Below, one piece after another: positions 32,673 to 41,331 of a stretch of 64,000 nt of DNA. Position 1 is the stretch's first letter. The number at the start of each line of letters is the position of its first letter. Origin of the DNA: Hymenobacter cheonanensis (GTDB lineage Bacteria; Bacteroidota; Bacteroidia; Cytophagales; Hymenobacteraceae); NCBI RefSeq assembly GCF_030581075.1, contig NZ_JAUQSW010000013.1, forward strand, positions 62,001-126,000. Direction: 5' to 3'. The position numbers were made by a program, and so were the translations under genes. The notes beneath the pieces are model-generated. The model was not told the DNA's origin. It worked only from the letters and a program-made list of their open reading frames with translations, and did no database searches.

Positions 32673-33161
32673 TCAGACAGTCAGCGACTGGATGAAAATG
32701 CGGATGTCGGGTATTTTGGGCTTGAGGTGCCGGGGCGGAACCAGGGCCACCGTAGCCGTGCGGTCCCACTTGCCAGCCAGGGGCCGGAAATGAAACTCGA
32801 TAGCCGCCGGCAGTACAGCCGGGGCGGGCATGAATAAGTGCTTCTGGGCGGGCGTCGTCAGCGAGGACAGCAGCGACGCCGATTTGTCCTTGCAGCAGTC
32901 GTGGCTGGTGCCCGGCTTGGTCGGGTGGCCGTGGCCGTGCTGCTTGGTCGAATGCTTCGCCACCGCGCCGTGGCCATGGCAGCCGGGGTGCGCCGGCTTC
33001 TCGGCCTGGTGGTGGTCCGTGGCCGCCATCAGCGGAGCCGGCGGCAGCGGATTAACCGTTGCGCACCAGCACTGCCCCACGAACACGTTGACGAAGACGA
33101 GCAGGAAGCTCGTCGCCAGCAAACGGCGGAAGGGGAACAGGCTACGGAACATAACGGGCAT
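32673..33161 (-). CDS. His/Cys-rich exported protein, putative metal binder
   Basis: 162 residues (ATG at 33161; ATG at 33152 also possible). The N-terminal hydrophobic segment LATSFLLVFVNVFVGQCWC is a signal or anchor. The middle is very His-rich with Cys and Lys (DHHQAEKPAHPGCHGHG; HGHGHPTKPGTSHDCCKDK), and the C-terminus is a basic beta-like region (IEFHFRPLAGKW; PPRHLKPKIPDIRIFIQSL). Such small periplasmic proteins often buffer copper or zinc. It is transcribed alone, ending at its own terminator. A copy of the AAATTATGCAA motif lies 186 bp upstream. Confidence 0.75.
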   Translation of the reverse strand: MPVMFRSLFPFRRLLATSFLLVFVNVFVGQCWCATVNPLPPAPLMAATDHHQAEKPAHPGCHGHGAVAKHSTKQHGHGHPTKPGTSHDCCKDKSASLLSSLTTPAQKHLFMPAPAVLPAAIEFHFRPLAGKWDRTATVALVPPRHLKPKIPDIRIFIQSLTV

Positions 33162-33541
33162 GAAGCAACCGCAAAATTAGACTCTTCTCCTCAGAAGAGT
33201 AGAGCTGCTTCTTTACCCGCAATGCCGCGAAAGGGTTCCGGTGGTGGTTTGCGCGAGGTGGGCGCAGGTTGATAAAATGGCGTTACTGAGCAACTCAGGG
33301 CCATCAGCTTCCATTTTGGATATATCCTAGTCCGAGCGGAAAAGCAAAATTATGCAAGTTGCTGGCGTGATTTTATAAGCTGTTTGCTGGTAACTGCCTG
33401 ATAAAGCCAAGGGGCATCAAAAATAATTCAGGGCCATTTTCCAAGTGGCAGGGTGGATTTCGTATTTATCTGTGAGAGGGGTTGTTAAGAGTGAATTCTA
33501 GCCGTCCCAATCAATAACTTAATTTTTTACCCTTTTTACGT
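33162..33541. other. Intergenic region with one AAATTATGCAA copy
   Basis: 380 bp between the divergent His-rich protein and protease genes. It is AT-richer than its surroundings, carries the motif copy at 33347-33357 and presumably both promoters. No gene was recognised in it. Confidence 0.5.
33347..33357 (+). promoter_or_regulatory. AAATTATGCAA motif, copy 1
   Basis: Exact 11-base match to the copies at 37785, 43100 and 43880. It is followed after six bases by GGCG and then ATTT, as at copies 2 and 3. It lies about 185 bp from both the protease start and the His-rich protein start, so its target is ambiguous. Confidence 0.55.
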
Positions 33542-34384
33542 ATGGCTACTACGCCGGAAATCCAAGCGCTTTCGCAGTTGAAAGCCCAACAACTAGGTAT
33601 CGCCACCGAGGCGATACTGCAATCAACCATCCAGTTCTACTGGTACAACGGCGACGACCGATTCGAAGCCCTCGGCAGCGGCGTGCTGCTGACCATTGAC
33701 AACCGCTACTTCGTGGCAACGGCCGCCCATGTTATGAAGGGTGCCACCAGCAACACCTACGTGGTGCTGGGCGATTACGAAGTGAAGCTGGCCGGCAAGT
33801 GGTGTTCCACGAAACCGACCGTCATTGACCTGGCCGTACTTGAGCTGAGCGACGCACCGCAGATAGCGGAGTTGCAGCAGGCCCACCAGTTCTTAGTGCT
33901 GGGTGACTTGTCCCTGCGGCAGAAGACCCTCACCGGCAACTACCTGCTGGTTGGCTATCCGGCCACTAAGACCAAAGTCTACGGCGGTGCGGTTCATCCG
34001 AAGCCATACTTCCTGCAAGCGCCGGAGGCAACGGACTTCAACCTGGCAAGCAAGGGACTGCAACGCGCTGCCCATCTGGTGCTCAACGCCACGGGGCTAG
34101 TGGTTTCCGCTACCAATCCTGACCCACACCTAACCCCGGACCTAGAAGGCATCAGTGGTGGCGGCGTGTGGGACACCGGCAACTACCTGCGGCACGACCC
34201 GGCCCAGGAGAAAAAGCTGGCGGGCATCATCACCGAGGAAGTGAACAGCGGCCGTGGCCGGCAACGCCATCTGCTGGTGACGCGCACGGCAGTGCTGCTG
34301 GAGTTCATGCGACAAGCCTTTGGCCTGAGCGTTTCGGCGTCCACAACGATTAAAACCCGGCAAAGTCGAGTAGTGGCTCTATAA
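33542..34384 (+). CDS. Trypsin-like serine protease
   Basis: 280 residues, chymotrypsin-like fold predicted from the triad: H63 in FVATAAHVM, D96 in VIDLAVLEL, and S205 in GISGGGVWD. The oxyanion glycine motif GxSGG is intact. No signal peptide is present, so it is a cytosolic protease, as found in some defence and stress islands. N-terminal helix (QLKAQQLGIATEAIL) may mediate contacts. It converges on the GmrSD-like gene with a strong bidirectional terminator between. Substrate unknown. Confidence 0.8.
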   Translation: MATTPEIQALSQLKAQQLGIATEAILQSTIQFYWYNGDDRFEALGSGVLLTIDNRYFVATAAHVMKGATSNTYVVLGDYEVKLAGKWCSTKPTVIDLAVLELSDAPQIAELQQAHQFLVLGDLSLRQKTLTGNYLLVGYPATKTKVYGGAVHPKPYFLQAPEATDFNLASKGLQRAAHLVLNATGLVVSATNPDPHLTPDLEGISGGGVWDTGNYLRHDPAQEKKLAGIITEEVNSGRGRQRHLLVTRTAVLLEFMRQAFGLSVSASTTIKTRQSRVVAL

Positions 34385-34408
34385 GTCGGCGTGCTCGAAG
34401 CAATTGCA

Positions 34409-34456
34409 GGCCGGGGTTCGGCAGCGAGGTATTTGCCCCGCTGCTGAACCCCGGCC
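34409..34456. terminator. Bidirectional terminator between convergent genes
   Basis: 18-base arms 34409-34426 and 34439-34456 pair with one mismatch around a 12-base loop. It lies 24 bp past the protease stop and 23 bp past the GmrSD-like stop, suited to end transcription from both sides. Confidence 0.82.
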
Positions 34457-34479
34457 GCTTTGTGAATAGTGGTAATTGA

Positions 34480-36192
34480 CTAGTTGGCCGGCACCGCCCA
34501 ATAGGATTTGGCGAAGTCGACGATACGCTGCTTGCGGGCAAGAATCTGTGGCTCCTCCCATTTGCCTTCCGCTTGGAGGATACCCGCGATTTCCCGGTCG
34601 GCCAGGTAGGTCGAGTTGGCAAAAATGGGAATGCAGTGTTGTGGCAGCTTATTCTGCTTGCTGGCATTGGGGCCGAGCATCAGCAGCGCCAGATTACCCA
34701 GGTTGTGCAAGCGCGTTTTACTGAATTCCTCCTCGTATGAAGTGTCGTGAGGGTGCTGCGGTGTGATGTGGTCGAGCGTGCCTTCCCAACGTGCCACCTG
34801 CCATACGTTGAGAAAGTCGGCTCCTGAAACCGGCATGCTATTGGGCGAAGCGCGGCGCAGCCAGTTTTCGTACTGCCAGAGCAGGTAGCGGGTCACTCGG
34901 TCGTAGTGTTGGTCCCCGTCGAGCCGGTCGTGAAAGTTCTGGGTAAAGGTCCACCACCACCGGAAACCATTCTGTGCCTGCTCGCGCAACGTCTGGCTCA
35001 ATGCCTCGGGTTTGCCATGATAATTCTTAGCTAGCCCGTGAAATTCATGCGTGCGGTAGTCGCCGGTCGAAAATTCCAGCTTGAAGCTCACGATTTCCAT
35101 GAGCCGGTACAGGCGCTCACACAGTGCCTGGTCGCGGCCGTGATGCCGTTGGATTTTCAGGATGAGGGGCCAGTTGTCTTCGCTGCGTAGAAAAAGCAGC
35201 CCGGTGACATGGCTATGCCCGGCTGCCTGCCGGGTTACTTCCCGAACCGTCAGGAATGATTGCCGCAGGCTGTCGCAGTACTCGGTAATCCAGGAGGATT
35301 TGGCGGCGGGCGCGGCAGCGCGGAGCCCTACCTTGAAGTTCTCAAAAGCATCCTCCCAACTCGCCCCGAAGGCGATGTTATGGTAGCGCAGGACGGTGTC
35401 TTCGCCCAGGTCAATTTCTTCGGTGAGGGTGTAGATATCCGCAAAAATGCGCTCAACGTGGTCAATCGTGTGAGAAGCTTGCGCCGTCTCATCATCCAGG
35501 TACGCGCGGTGCATCACGTAGGCCTTTAGCTTTTCAAGCGTAGTGAGCTTGGCCCCCCGGTCGTTCTGAAAAGCAAAAATCTGCGTCGCCCGCACTTTGT
35601 CGGATTCCTCAAACGCCGAAACGCTGGCCGTCGCCAGCAAATGCGCCCAGCGTAGTAAGGTGGCTGTTTCGGCCTCTGCGGCCAATGCTTTCTGCAATAC
35701 CTGCCGGGCGTTGAGGAGCCGCTTCTGCGACTGGCGGCCTGGGTCGGGCTCGGCATTGGGCTGCCGGTCAATGAAGGCGCGCCGGAAAAACTCATCGTCC
35801 ACGGCCACCGTTCGGAACCGGCGCAGTCCTCGCCGTATCAGGTACCGTTCTTCCCAGCGCCACGTATCCACCGGGCCCCCATCCAGGTCGACCAGCGTTT
35901 CCCCGTTGGCTTTTCGCTTTTCCAGCTCCGCAATCAGGCAACTGAAAAATACGGCCACCGTAGTCAGCCGCTGCTGCCCATCAATGACGTAGTAGTGTCG
36001 TTTCGAAATGTCCGGCCGTTCCAGTAGAAAGTGCCCCAAGTAGTAATCCTTGCCCACGGGCTGCTCGCGTAGGTCAGTCAGTAGCTGGTCCAACTGTTTG
36101 TCAATCCAGGCGTAGGCTCGCTGGTATTTGGGGATTTCGTAGGTGGCATCGTCGCTGGCGAAAAGGTCTTCAAATTTGCTAGGATTCAACAT
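34480..36192 (-). CDS. DUF262/HNH protein, GmrSD-like type IV restriction enzyme
   Basis: 570 residues. The N-terminal DUF262 ParB-like NTPase domain shows IPKYQRAYAW (20-29) and the hallmark DGQQRLTT (71-78). The C-terminal DUF1524 His-Me finger nuclease domain reads TLDHITPQ near residues 470-478, followed by HNLGNLALL. This single-chain layout is that of GmrSD/SspE-like enzymes, which cleave modified phage DNA in an NTP-dependent way. It is divergent from the putative nuclease gene at 36316, 123 bp apart. Anti-phage function is inferred from the family. Confidence 0.9.
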   Translation of the reverse strand: MLNPSKFEDLFASDDATYEIPKYQRAYAWIDKQLDQLLTDLREQPVGKDYYLGHFLLERPDISKRHYYVIDGQQRLTTVAVFFSCLIAELEKRKANGETLVDLDGGPVDTWRWEERYLIRRGLRRFRTVAVDDEFFRRAFIDRQPNAEPDPGRQSQKRLLNARQVLQKALAAEAETATLLRWAHLLATASVSAFEESDKVRATQIFAFQNDRGAKLTTLEKLKAYVMHRAYLDDETAQASHTIDHVERIFADIYTLTEEIDLGEDTVLRYHNIAFGASWEDAFENFKVGLRAAAPAAKSSWITEYCDSLRQSFLTVREVTRQAAGHSHVTGLLFLRSEDNWPLILKIQRHHGRDQALCERLYRLMEIVSFKLEFSTGDYRTHEFHGLAKNYHGKPEALSQTLREQAQNGFRWWWTFTQNFHDRLDGDQHYDRVTRYLLWQYENWLRRASPNSMPVSGADFLNVWQVARWEGTLDHITPQHPHDTSYEEEFSKTRLHNLGNLALLMLGPNASKQNKLPQHCIPIFANSTYLADREIAGILQAEGKWEEPQILARKQRIVDFAKSYWAVPAN

Positions 36193-36315
36193 AGGCTAAG
36201 CGAGGTGGGGGATAATGGATAATGCAGGATAAGGAGCGAAAGTAGGTAGTTTGGTGTTCTTTCTTCCGGGCTGCCTGAAAACAGGCTGGCCAGACTTTCC
36301 TACCCCAGACAGCTT

Positions 36316-37746
36316 ATGCCCTCTTTACCCAAAAACCCCGGTGGGACGCCCGCTGAGCAATACCTCACCCAGCTTGGCGAACGGTCTTTTCTAACCCTGT
36401 GGAGCTACGCCAGTCCGTTTCGCGACCAGAGTGCCAGTGCCAAAGGCAGTGAAGGCAAAGAGCTGTGCGACATGCTGGTGGTGTTTGACGAGCACGTCAT
36501 TATCTTTTCCAGCAAACATTGCGAGTACCCCACCACCGACGACCCGGTGCTCAACTGGACTCGGTGGTATAAGCGGGCCGTCGCCGCCGGGGCCGACCAG
36601 CTTTACGGGGCCGAGCGGTGGCTGAAGCAGTACCCTGACCGTGTGTTTCTGGATAAAGAATGCCAACATCCATTTCCGGTACCGTTGCCGGCGGCTGCGG
36701 TCATGAAGGTCCACCGAATCGTGGTCGCGCACGGCGCTTCAGAACCCTGTCAGGCAGAATATGGCGGTACCGGCAGCCTGATGCTCGACAATCAAATTAC
36801 GGGCGCGGCTCACTACGACACCCGGCGCTTTAAGCCCAAACCTTTCACCTTGGGTTTGGTAGACCCTGCCAAAGAGTACGTACACGTTTTTGATGATGCG
36901 TCGCTGGCAGCTGTGATGCGCATGCTGGATACCGTTTCTGATTTTGTGGCTTACCTGGAGAAAAAGGAAGCCTTATTATCGAAGCGAGGCCTGAAAGTGT
37001 GGGCCGCTGGCGAAGATGATTTGCTGGCCTACTACCTGCGCAATACCGACCACGACGAGAACAGCCCCACCTTCGGGCGGCATATTTTCCCGATTTCCCC
37101 GGGGTACGAGGGGCTGCACATCGAAGAAGGCTTTTGGGATGGCTTCGTTCACAGCGACCAGTTCCGGGCCCGACTTGCGGCCGACCAGGTCAGCTATGGC
37201 TGGGATGGCCTGATTAAGTACATCTACGAAAACACCGCCGAGGACAAAGCATACCCGCTGAGTGCCACCTCAACATTTGCTGACCGGGAGGCCGGCCTGC
37301 GCATCATGGCGCGGGAACCCCGACTGAGCCGCCGGATGTTGGCCCGGGCTTTTCGGGATATGATTGTGCAATCAGAGCCTGACCAGTACCGGGTGCGGCA
37401 TACCGGTGCACTTGAGGACAGTGGGGTGCAGTACATTTTCCTGTTGCTTCCACGGCGAGCAGAGCAGACCAAGCTGGAGTACCGAGCCGAGCGATTTGAG
37501 ATGCTGCAAGCCTACGGGTTGGCGGTGAAGTTTCGTAATTTTGGTAAGACGAAGAAGTTTGTAGGCATTGCCACGGAGGCCGGCGGATTTGATTCGTTGG
37601 AAAGCTACGACCTTATGTATCTGGAGGGCGAAGAGTGGGGGGAGCAGGAGGAAGCGCTGGCTGAGCAGGCCAATCTGCTGTTCTTTCGCAACGCGGTAGC
37701 CTCTACTGCGCACGAGGACGAATATCCGGATACCGACGATAAATAA
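36316..37746 (+). CDS. Putative nuclease-like protein of unknown family
   Basis: 476 residues, no signal peptide. The N-terminal part contains GSEGKE49LCD52MLVVFDEHVIIFSSK67, which resembles a PD-(D/E)xK core with D52 ending one strand and K67 the next. The acidic residue normally two before the Lys is Ser here. The rest is mixed alpha/beta, with an acidic C-terminus (HEDEYPDTDDK). No other motif was recognised. It is divergent from the GmrSD-like gene and has lower GC than the copper genes, suggesting transferred defence DNA. Confidence 0.6.
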   Translation: MPSLPKNPGGTPAEQYLTQLGERSFLTLWSYASPFRDQSASAKGSEGKELCDMLVVFDEHVIIFSSKHCEYPTTDDPVLNWTRWYKRAVAAGADQLYGAERWLKQYPDRVFLDKECQHPFPVPLPAAAVMKVHRIVVAHGASEPCQAEYGGTGSLMLDNQITGAAHYDTRRFKPKPFTLGLVDPAKEYVHVFDDASLAAVMRMLDTVSDFVAYLEKKEALLSKRGLKVWAAGEDDLLAYYLRNTDHDENSPTFGRHIFPISPGYEGLHIEEGFWDGFVHSDQFRARLAADQVSYGWDGLIKYIYENTAEDKAYPLSATSTFADREAGLRIMAREPRLSRRMLARAFRDMIVQSEPDQYRVRHTGALEDSGVQYIFLLLPRRAEQTKLEYRAERFEMLQAYGLAVKFRNFGKTKKFVGIATEAGGFDSLESYDLMYLEGEEWGEQEEALAEQANLLFFRNAVASTAHEDEYPDTDDK

Positions 37747-37784
37747 TAGTCAAACACGGTGCCGGCTGACCTTGCCCGCCCGTC

Positions 37785-37795
37785 AAATTATGCAA
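37785..37795 (+). promoter_or_regulatory. AAATTATGCAA motif, copy 2 (upstream of copA)
   Basis: Exact match, 117 bp upstream of the copA start, followed after six bases by GGCG and then ATTT. Candidate binding site of the copper-responsive AraC regulator encoded at 40570. Confidence 0.65.
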
Positions 37796-37912
37796 TTCTG
37801 CGGCGGTATTTAGTACCAACTTCGCCATGGGGTAGCCGTTCCTTTGTAGCGTGATTATGGGCTTTCGCCAACCGATTGAACTGCCCAAAAACCACTCCCT
37901 ACGCTACTTTTT

Positions 37913-40180
37913 ATGGAACCTGCCACTAAAACCGAAACCCTCGACATCGAAGGCATGACCTGTGCCTCGTGCGCGTCCTTCGTCGAGAAGTCGCTCAGCC
38001 GCACGCCCGGCGTGCAGCGGGCGATGGTCAACTTTGCCACCGAGAAGGCCACCGTGGACTACGTGCCCACCCAGGCCTCTCCGGCTACGCTGAAGGAAGC
38101 CGTTATCAACGCCGGCTACGGCGTGGTGGAGCGCGCCCCCGATACCAGCGCCGCCGAGCGCAGCGCCGAAATCGACCGCCAGAAAGCCTTGGCTTACCAG
38201 AAGCTCAAGCGCCGCTTCTGGGTGGCCGTGGGGCTGGCGCTCATCATCATGCCGCTGAGCATGCTCATGCTCTGGCCGGCCATGATGGCGCGCGTCAACA
38301 TGCAGTGGCTCAACTACGCCCTGCTGCTGCTCACGCTGCCCGTGCTGCTCTACAGCGGCCGCGAGTTCTACGTGTCGGCCTGGAACGGCTTTAAGCACCG
38401 GGCCGCCAACATGGATACGCTGATTGCCGTGGGCACCGGCGCGGCGTTTCTGTATAGCCTGGCGGCGACGGTGGTGCCCGGCTTCTTCACCAGCCGGGGC
38501 CTGATGCCCGAGGTGTACTACGACACGACGGCCACCATCATTGCCCTGATTCTGCTGGGCAAGGTGCTGGAGCTGCGGGCCAAGACCCAGACCTCGGCCG
38601 CCATGCGCAGCCTCATCGGTTTGCAGGCCAAAACCGCCCGCGTGGTGCGCCCCGATGGCGCGGAAGTCGATGTGCCCATCGAGCAGGTACAGCTGGGCGA
38701 CCTGGTGGTGGTGCGCCCCGGCGAGAAGGTGGCCACCGATGGCCTCATCACCGAAGGCAGCTCGGCGCTGGACGAGGCCATGCTCACGGGCGAGAGCCTG
38801 CCGGTGCAGAAGCAGGTGGGTGACCCCGTGTTCGGGGCCACACTCAACAAAACCGGCTCCTTCCGCTTTCGGGTAACCAAAGTGGGGTCCGATACCATGC
38901 TCTCGCAGATTGTGAAGCTGGTGGAAGACGCCCAGGGCAGCCGCGCCCCCATTCAGCGACTGGCCGACAAGGTCAGCGCCATCTTCGTGCCCACGGTGGT
39001 AGTCATTGCCATTCTCACGTTCGTTATCTGGTTTGACCTGGCCCCGGCCGGCACCCGCCTGCCGCTGGCGCTGGTCAACTTCGTGGCCGTGCTCATTATT
39101 GCCTGCCCCTGCGCGTTGGGGCTGGCCACGCCCACGGCCATCATGGTGAGCACCGGCAAGGGCGCGGAGCACGGCGTACTGGTGCGTAACGCCGAGGCGC
39201 TGGAAAAAGCCTACCAGGTAAACACCGTGCTGCTCGACAAAACCGGCACCATTACCAAGGGCGAGCCCGCCGTGACGGACTTCTGGACGCTGCCCGGCCA
39301 GGAGGCCGCCCAGCTGCTGCCGGTAGTGGCCGCCGTGGAGCGCCAGAGCGAGCACCCACTGGCCGAGGCCGTGGTGCGCCACGCCGACGCGCAGGGTGCC
39401 GCCAGCCTGACCGCCACCGGCTTCCGGGCCGTGGAGGGCAAAGGGGCCGCCGCCACCGTAAACGGCCAGGCCGTGCTGATTGGCAACCGCCGCCTGCTGG
39501 CCGACGAAAGCGTAAGCCTCGCCCCGAGTCTGATAACCCAGGCCGAGCAACTGCTGAGCCAGGCCAAAACCGTGCTCTACATTGCCGTGGCGGGCCAGGC
39601 CGTGGGCCTGGTGGGCGTGGCCGATACCGTGCGCGACACGTCGGCTGCCGCCATCAAAAAGCTCCAGGCGCTGGGCATCGAGGTGGTGATGATGACCGGC
39701 GACAACACTGAAACGGCGGCCCAGGTGGCCGGCCAGGTCGGCATCACGCGCTTCTTCGCCGAGGTGCTGCCCCAGGACAAGGCCGGCAAGGTGAAGGAGC
39801 TGCAGGGCGAGGGCCGTACCGTGGCCATGGTCGGCGACGGCATCAACGACGCGCCGGCGCTGGCCCAGGCCGACATCGGGCTGGCCATCGGCTCGGGTAC
39901 CGACGTGGCGATGGAAGCGGCCGGCATTACGCTCATGCGCTCCGACCTGAACGGCGTGGTGACGGCCATCGAGCTGAGCCGCCAAACCATCCGCACCATC
40001 AAGCAGAACCTGTTTTTCGCCTTCATCTATAACACGCTCGGCATTCCCGTGGCGGCCGGGCTGCTCTACCCCTTCTTCGGCATCCTGCTCTCGCCCATGC
40101 TCGCGGCCGGGGCCATGGCCCTCAGCTCGGTATCGGTGCTGACCAACTCGCTGCGCCTGCGCAGCTTCGACAATCATTAA
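37913..40180 (+). CDS. copA: Copper-translocating P-type ATPase
   Basis: Exports Cu(I) from the cytosol using ATP. 755 residues. One N-terminal HMA domain with GMTC17ASC20; transport-site CPC at about 398-400 in IIACPCALGLATP; phosphorylation motif D442KTGTIT; GDGINDAP at 641-648; and the SEHPLAEA nucleotide-binding loop. Eight membrane segments are expected, with the last pair ending PMLAAGAMALSSVSVLTNSLRL, the typical copper-ATPase signature. Start ATG at 37913. It leads a plus-strand copper operon with the cupredoxin-like gene 12 bp downstream. Confidence 0.97.
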   Translation: MEPATKTETLDIEGMTCASCASFVEKSLSRTPGVQRAMVNFATEKATVDYVPTQASPATLKEAVINAGYGVVERAPDTSAAERSAEIDRQKALAYQKLKRRFWVAVGLALIIMPLSMLMLWPAMMARVNMQWLNYALLLLTLPVLLYSGREFYVSAWNGFKHRAANMDTLIAVGTGAAFLYSLAATVVPGFFTSRGLMPEVYYDTTATIIALILLGKVLELRAKTQTSAAMRSLIGLQAKTARVVRPDGAEVDVPIEQVQLGDLVVVRPGEKVATDGLITEGSSALDEAMLTGESLPVQKQVGDPVFGATLNKTGSFRFRVTKVGSDTMLSQIVKLVEDAQGSRAPIQRLADKVSAIFVPTVVVIAILTFVIWFDLAPAGTRLPLALVNFVAVLIIACPCALGLATPTAIMVSTGKGAEHGVLVRNAEALEKAYQVNTVLLDKTGTITKGEPAVTDFWTLPGQEAAQLLPVVAAVERQSEHPLAEAVVRHADAQGAASLTATGFRAVEGKGAAATVNGQAVLIGNRRLLADESVSLAPSLITQAEQLLSQAKTVLYIAVAGQAVGLVGVADTVRDTSAAAIKKLQALGIEVVMMTGDNTETAAQVAGQVGITRFFAEVLPQDKAGKVKELQGEGRTVAMVGDGINDAPALAQADIGLAIGSGTDVAMEAAGITLMRSDLNGVVTAIELSRQTIRTIKQNLFFAFIYNTLGIPVAAGLLYPFFGILLSPMLAAGAMALSSVSVLTNSLRLRSFDNH

Positions 40181-40192
40181 TTTCGCTTTCTT

Positions 40193-40570
40193 ATGGATAC
40201 GCCCGCCATTTTGGTAACCGTCGGCGGCCTGGCCCTCGCCGGGTTTGTGCTGTGGTACTTCTTTTTCTCGGCCCGCCAGACGGCCAGCGCCGTGTCTTCC
40301 TCGGGTGGCGTGCAGGAGGTGGCCATCACCGTGAAGGGCGGCTACTCGCCCGACGTGATTGAGGTGGAGCGCGGCAAGCCCGTGCAGCTGAGCTTCTACC
40401 GCGACGAGGAAAACAGCTGCTCGGAGGAGCTGCTGATGCCCGATTTCAGCATCCGCCGCGACCTGCCGGCCTTCAAAACCACGCTGGTGGAGCTGCTGCC
40501 CCAGCAGGCGGGCAAGTTTGAGTTTACCTGCGGCATGGGCATGCTGCGGGGTAGCCTGGTCGTGAAATAA
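40193..40570 (+). CDS. Membrane-anchored cupredoxin-like protein
   Basis: 125 residues. One N-terminal membrane anchor (VTVGGLALAGFVLWYFFF), then a cupredoxin-like beta domain (VQEVAITVKGGYSPDVIEVERGKPV; KFEFTCGMGMLRGSLVV). The usual type-1 copper histidines are absent. Potential Cu(I) ligands are C76, M82, C113, M115 and M117. This is the small cupredoxin variant often found beside CopA, likely passing Cu(I) in the periplasm. Its stop overlaps the ATG of the regulator gene (TAATG). Confidence 0.82.
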   Translation: MDTPAILVTVGGLALAGFVLWYFFFSARQTASAVSSSGGVQEVAITVKGGYSPDVIEVERGKPVQLSFYRDEENSCSEELLMPDFSIRRDLPAFKTTLVELLPQQAGKFEFTCGMGMLRGSLVVK

Positions 40571-41205
40571 TGCCGCATCCTATGCACGCCGACGTTAGCA
40601 TTGCCCACGTCCTGCCCCCACCCGGCTCGCACCGCCTGCTGATTAAAAACATGGTGTGCCCGCAATGCATCCGGGTGGTGCGGGAAGAAATGGCCGCGCT
40701 GGGCCTGCAGGTGCACCGCGTGGCGCTGGGCGAGGCCGACGTGTCCACGCCCGACGGGACGGCTCCCGACTGGGCGGCCATTCGGGCCAGCCTGCAGGAG
40801 GCCGGCTTCGAGCTGCTGGAAGACCCCCGCGACCAGCTCGTGGACCGCATTAAAACCCTGCTGGTGGCCCTGATTCACTACCCGCCACCCGGCCCGCGTC
40901 TGCTCAACTACTCGGATTATCTGGTCGAGCACCTGGGCAAGGACTACCACTATCTTTCCCATTTGTTCTCCGCTTCCGAAGGCCTCACGATTGAGAAGTT
41001 CATCATTCGCCAGAAGGTGGAGCGCGCCAAGGAGCTGATTGGCTACGGGGAGTTGTCCATTGCCGAAGTGGCCCAGCAGCTGGGCTACAGCAGCCCGGCC
41101 CACCTCTCGCGGCAGTTTCGGCAGGTGACCGGCCTTACGCCCACCGAGTTTCAGCGGCTGGGGCCGGCCAGCCACGCCCGCCGCAGCCTCGACTCGCTGA
41201 TTTAG
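40570..41205 (+). CDS. AraC regulator with HMA-like metal-sensing domain
   Basis: 211 residues (ATG at 40570 overlapping the previous stop; ATG at 40582 also possible). The N-terminal HMA-like domain has the metal site NMVC30PQC33IRVVREEMAALGL and covers about residues 20-85. The C-terminal AraC HTH reads GELSIAEVAQQLGYSSPAHLSRQFRQVTGLTPTEF. This fusion suggests a direct copper sensor. Placement behind copA and the cupredoxin gene, and recurrence of AAATTATGCAA in front of several copper genes, make it the likely regulator. Paralogous to the protein at 22327. Confidence 0.9.
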   Translation: MPHPMHADVSIAHVLPPPGSHRLLIKNMVCPQCIRVVREEMAALGLQVHRVALGEADVSTPDGTAPDWAAIRASLQEAGFELLEDPRDQLVDRIKTLLVALIHYPPPGPRLLNYSDYLVEHLGKDYHYLSHLFSASEGLTIEKFIIRQKVERAKELIGYGELSIAEVAQQLGYSSPAHLSRQFRQVTGLTPTEFQRLGPASHARRSLDSLI

Positions 41206-41331
41206 TGGCGAGTAAGTGGGTAGGTGCAGGATTAGCAGGAGAAAAGCGGCGGCGTAATTAACGCCGGCCTGTTTTTTTCTGTTCATCAAACCAGGAGCCA
41301 TTCACTTAGCTTTCCGGCTCCTGCACTGCTT

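Noticed and set aside
37904..40177. 757-residue open frame on the minus strand, opposite copA
   Set aside because: It mirrors the copA gene, is extremely Gly/His/Arg-rich, and has no family motif; GC-rich codon use on the plus strand creates it.
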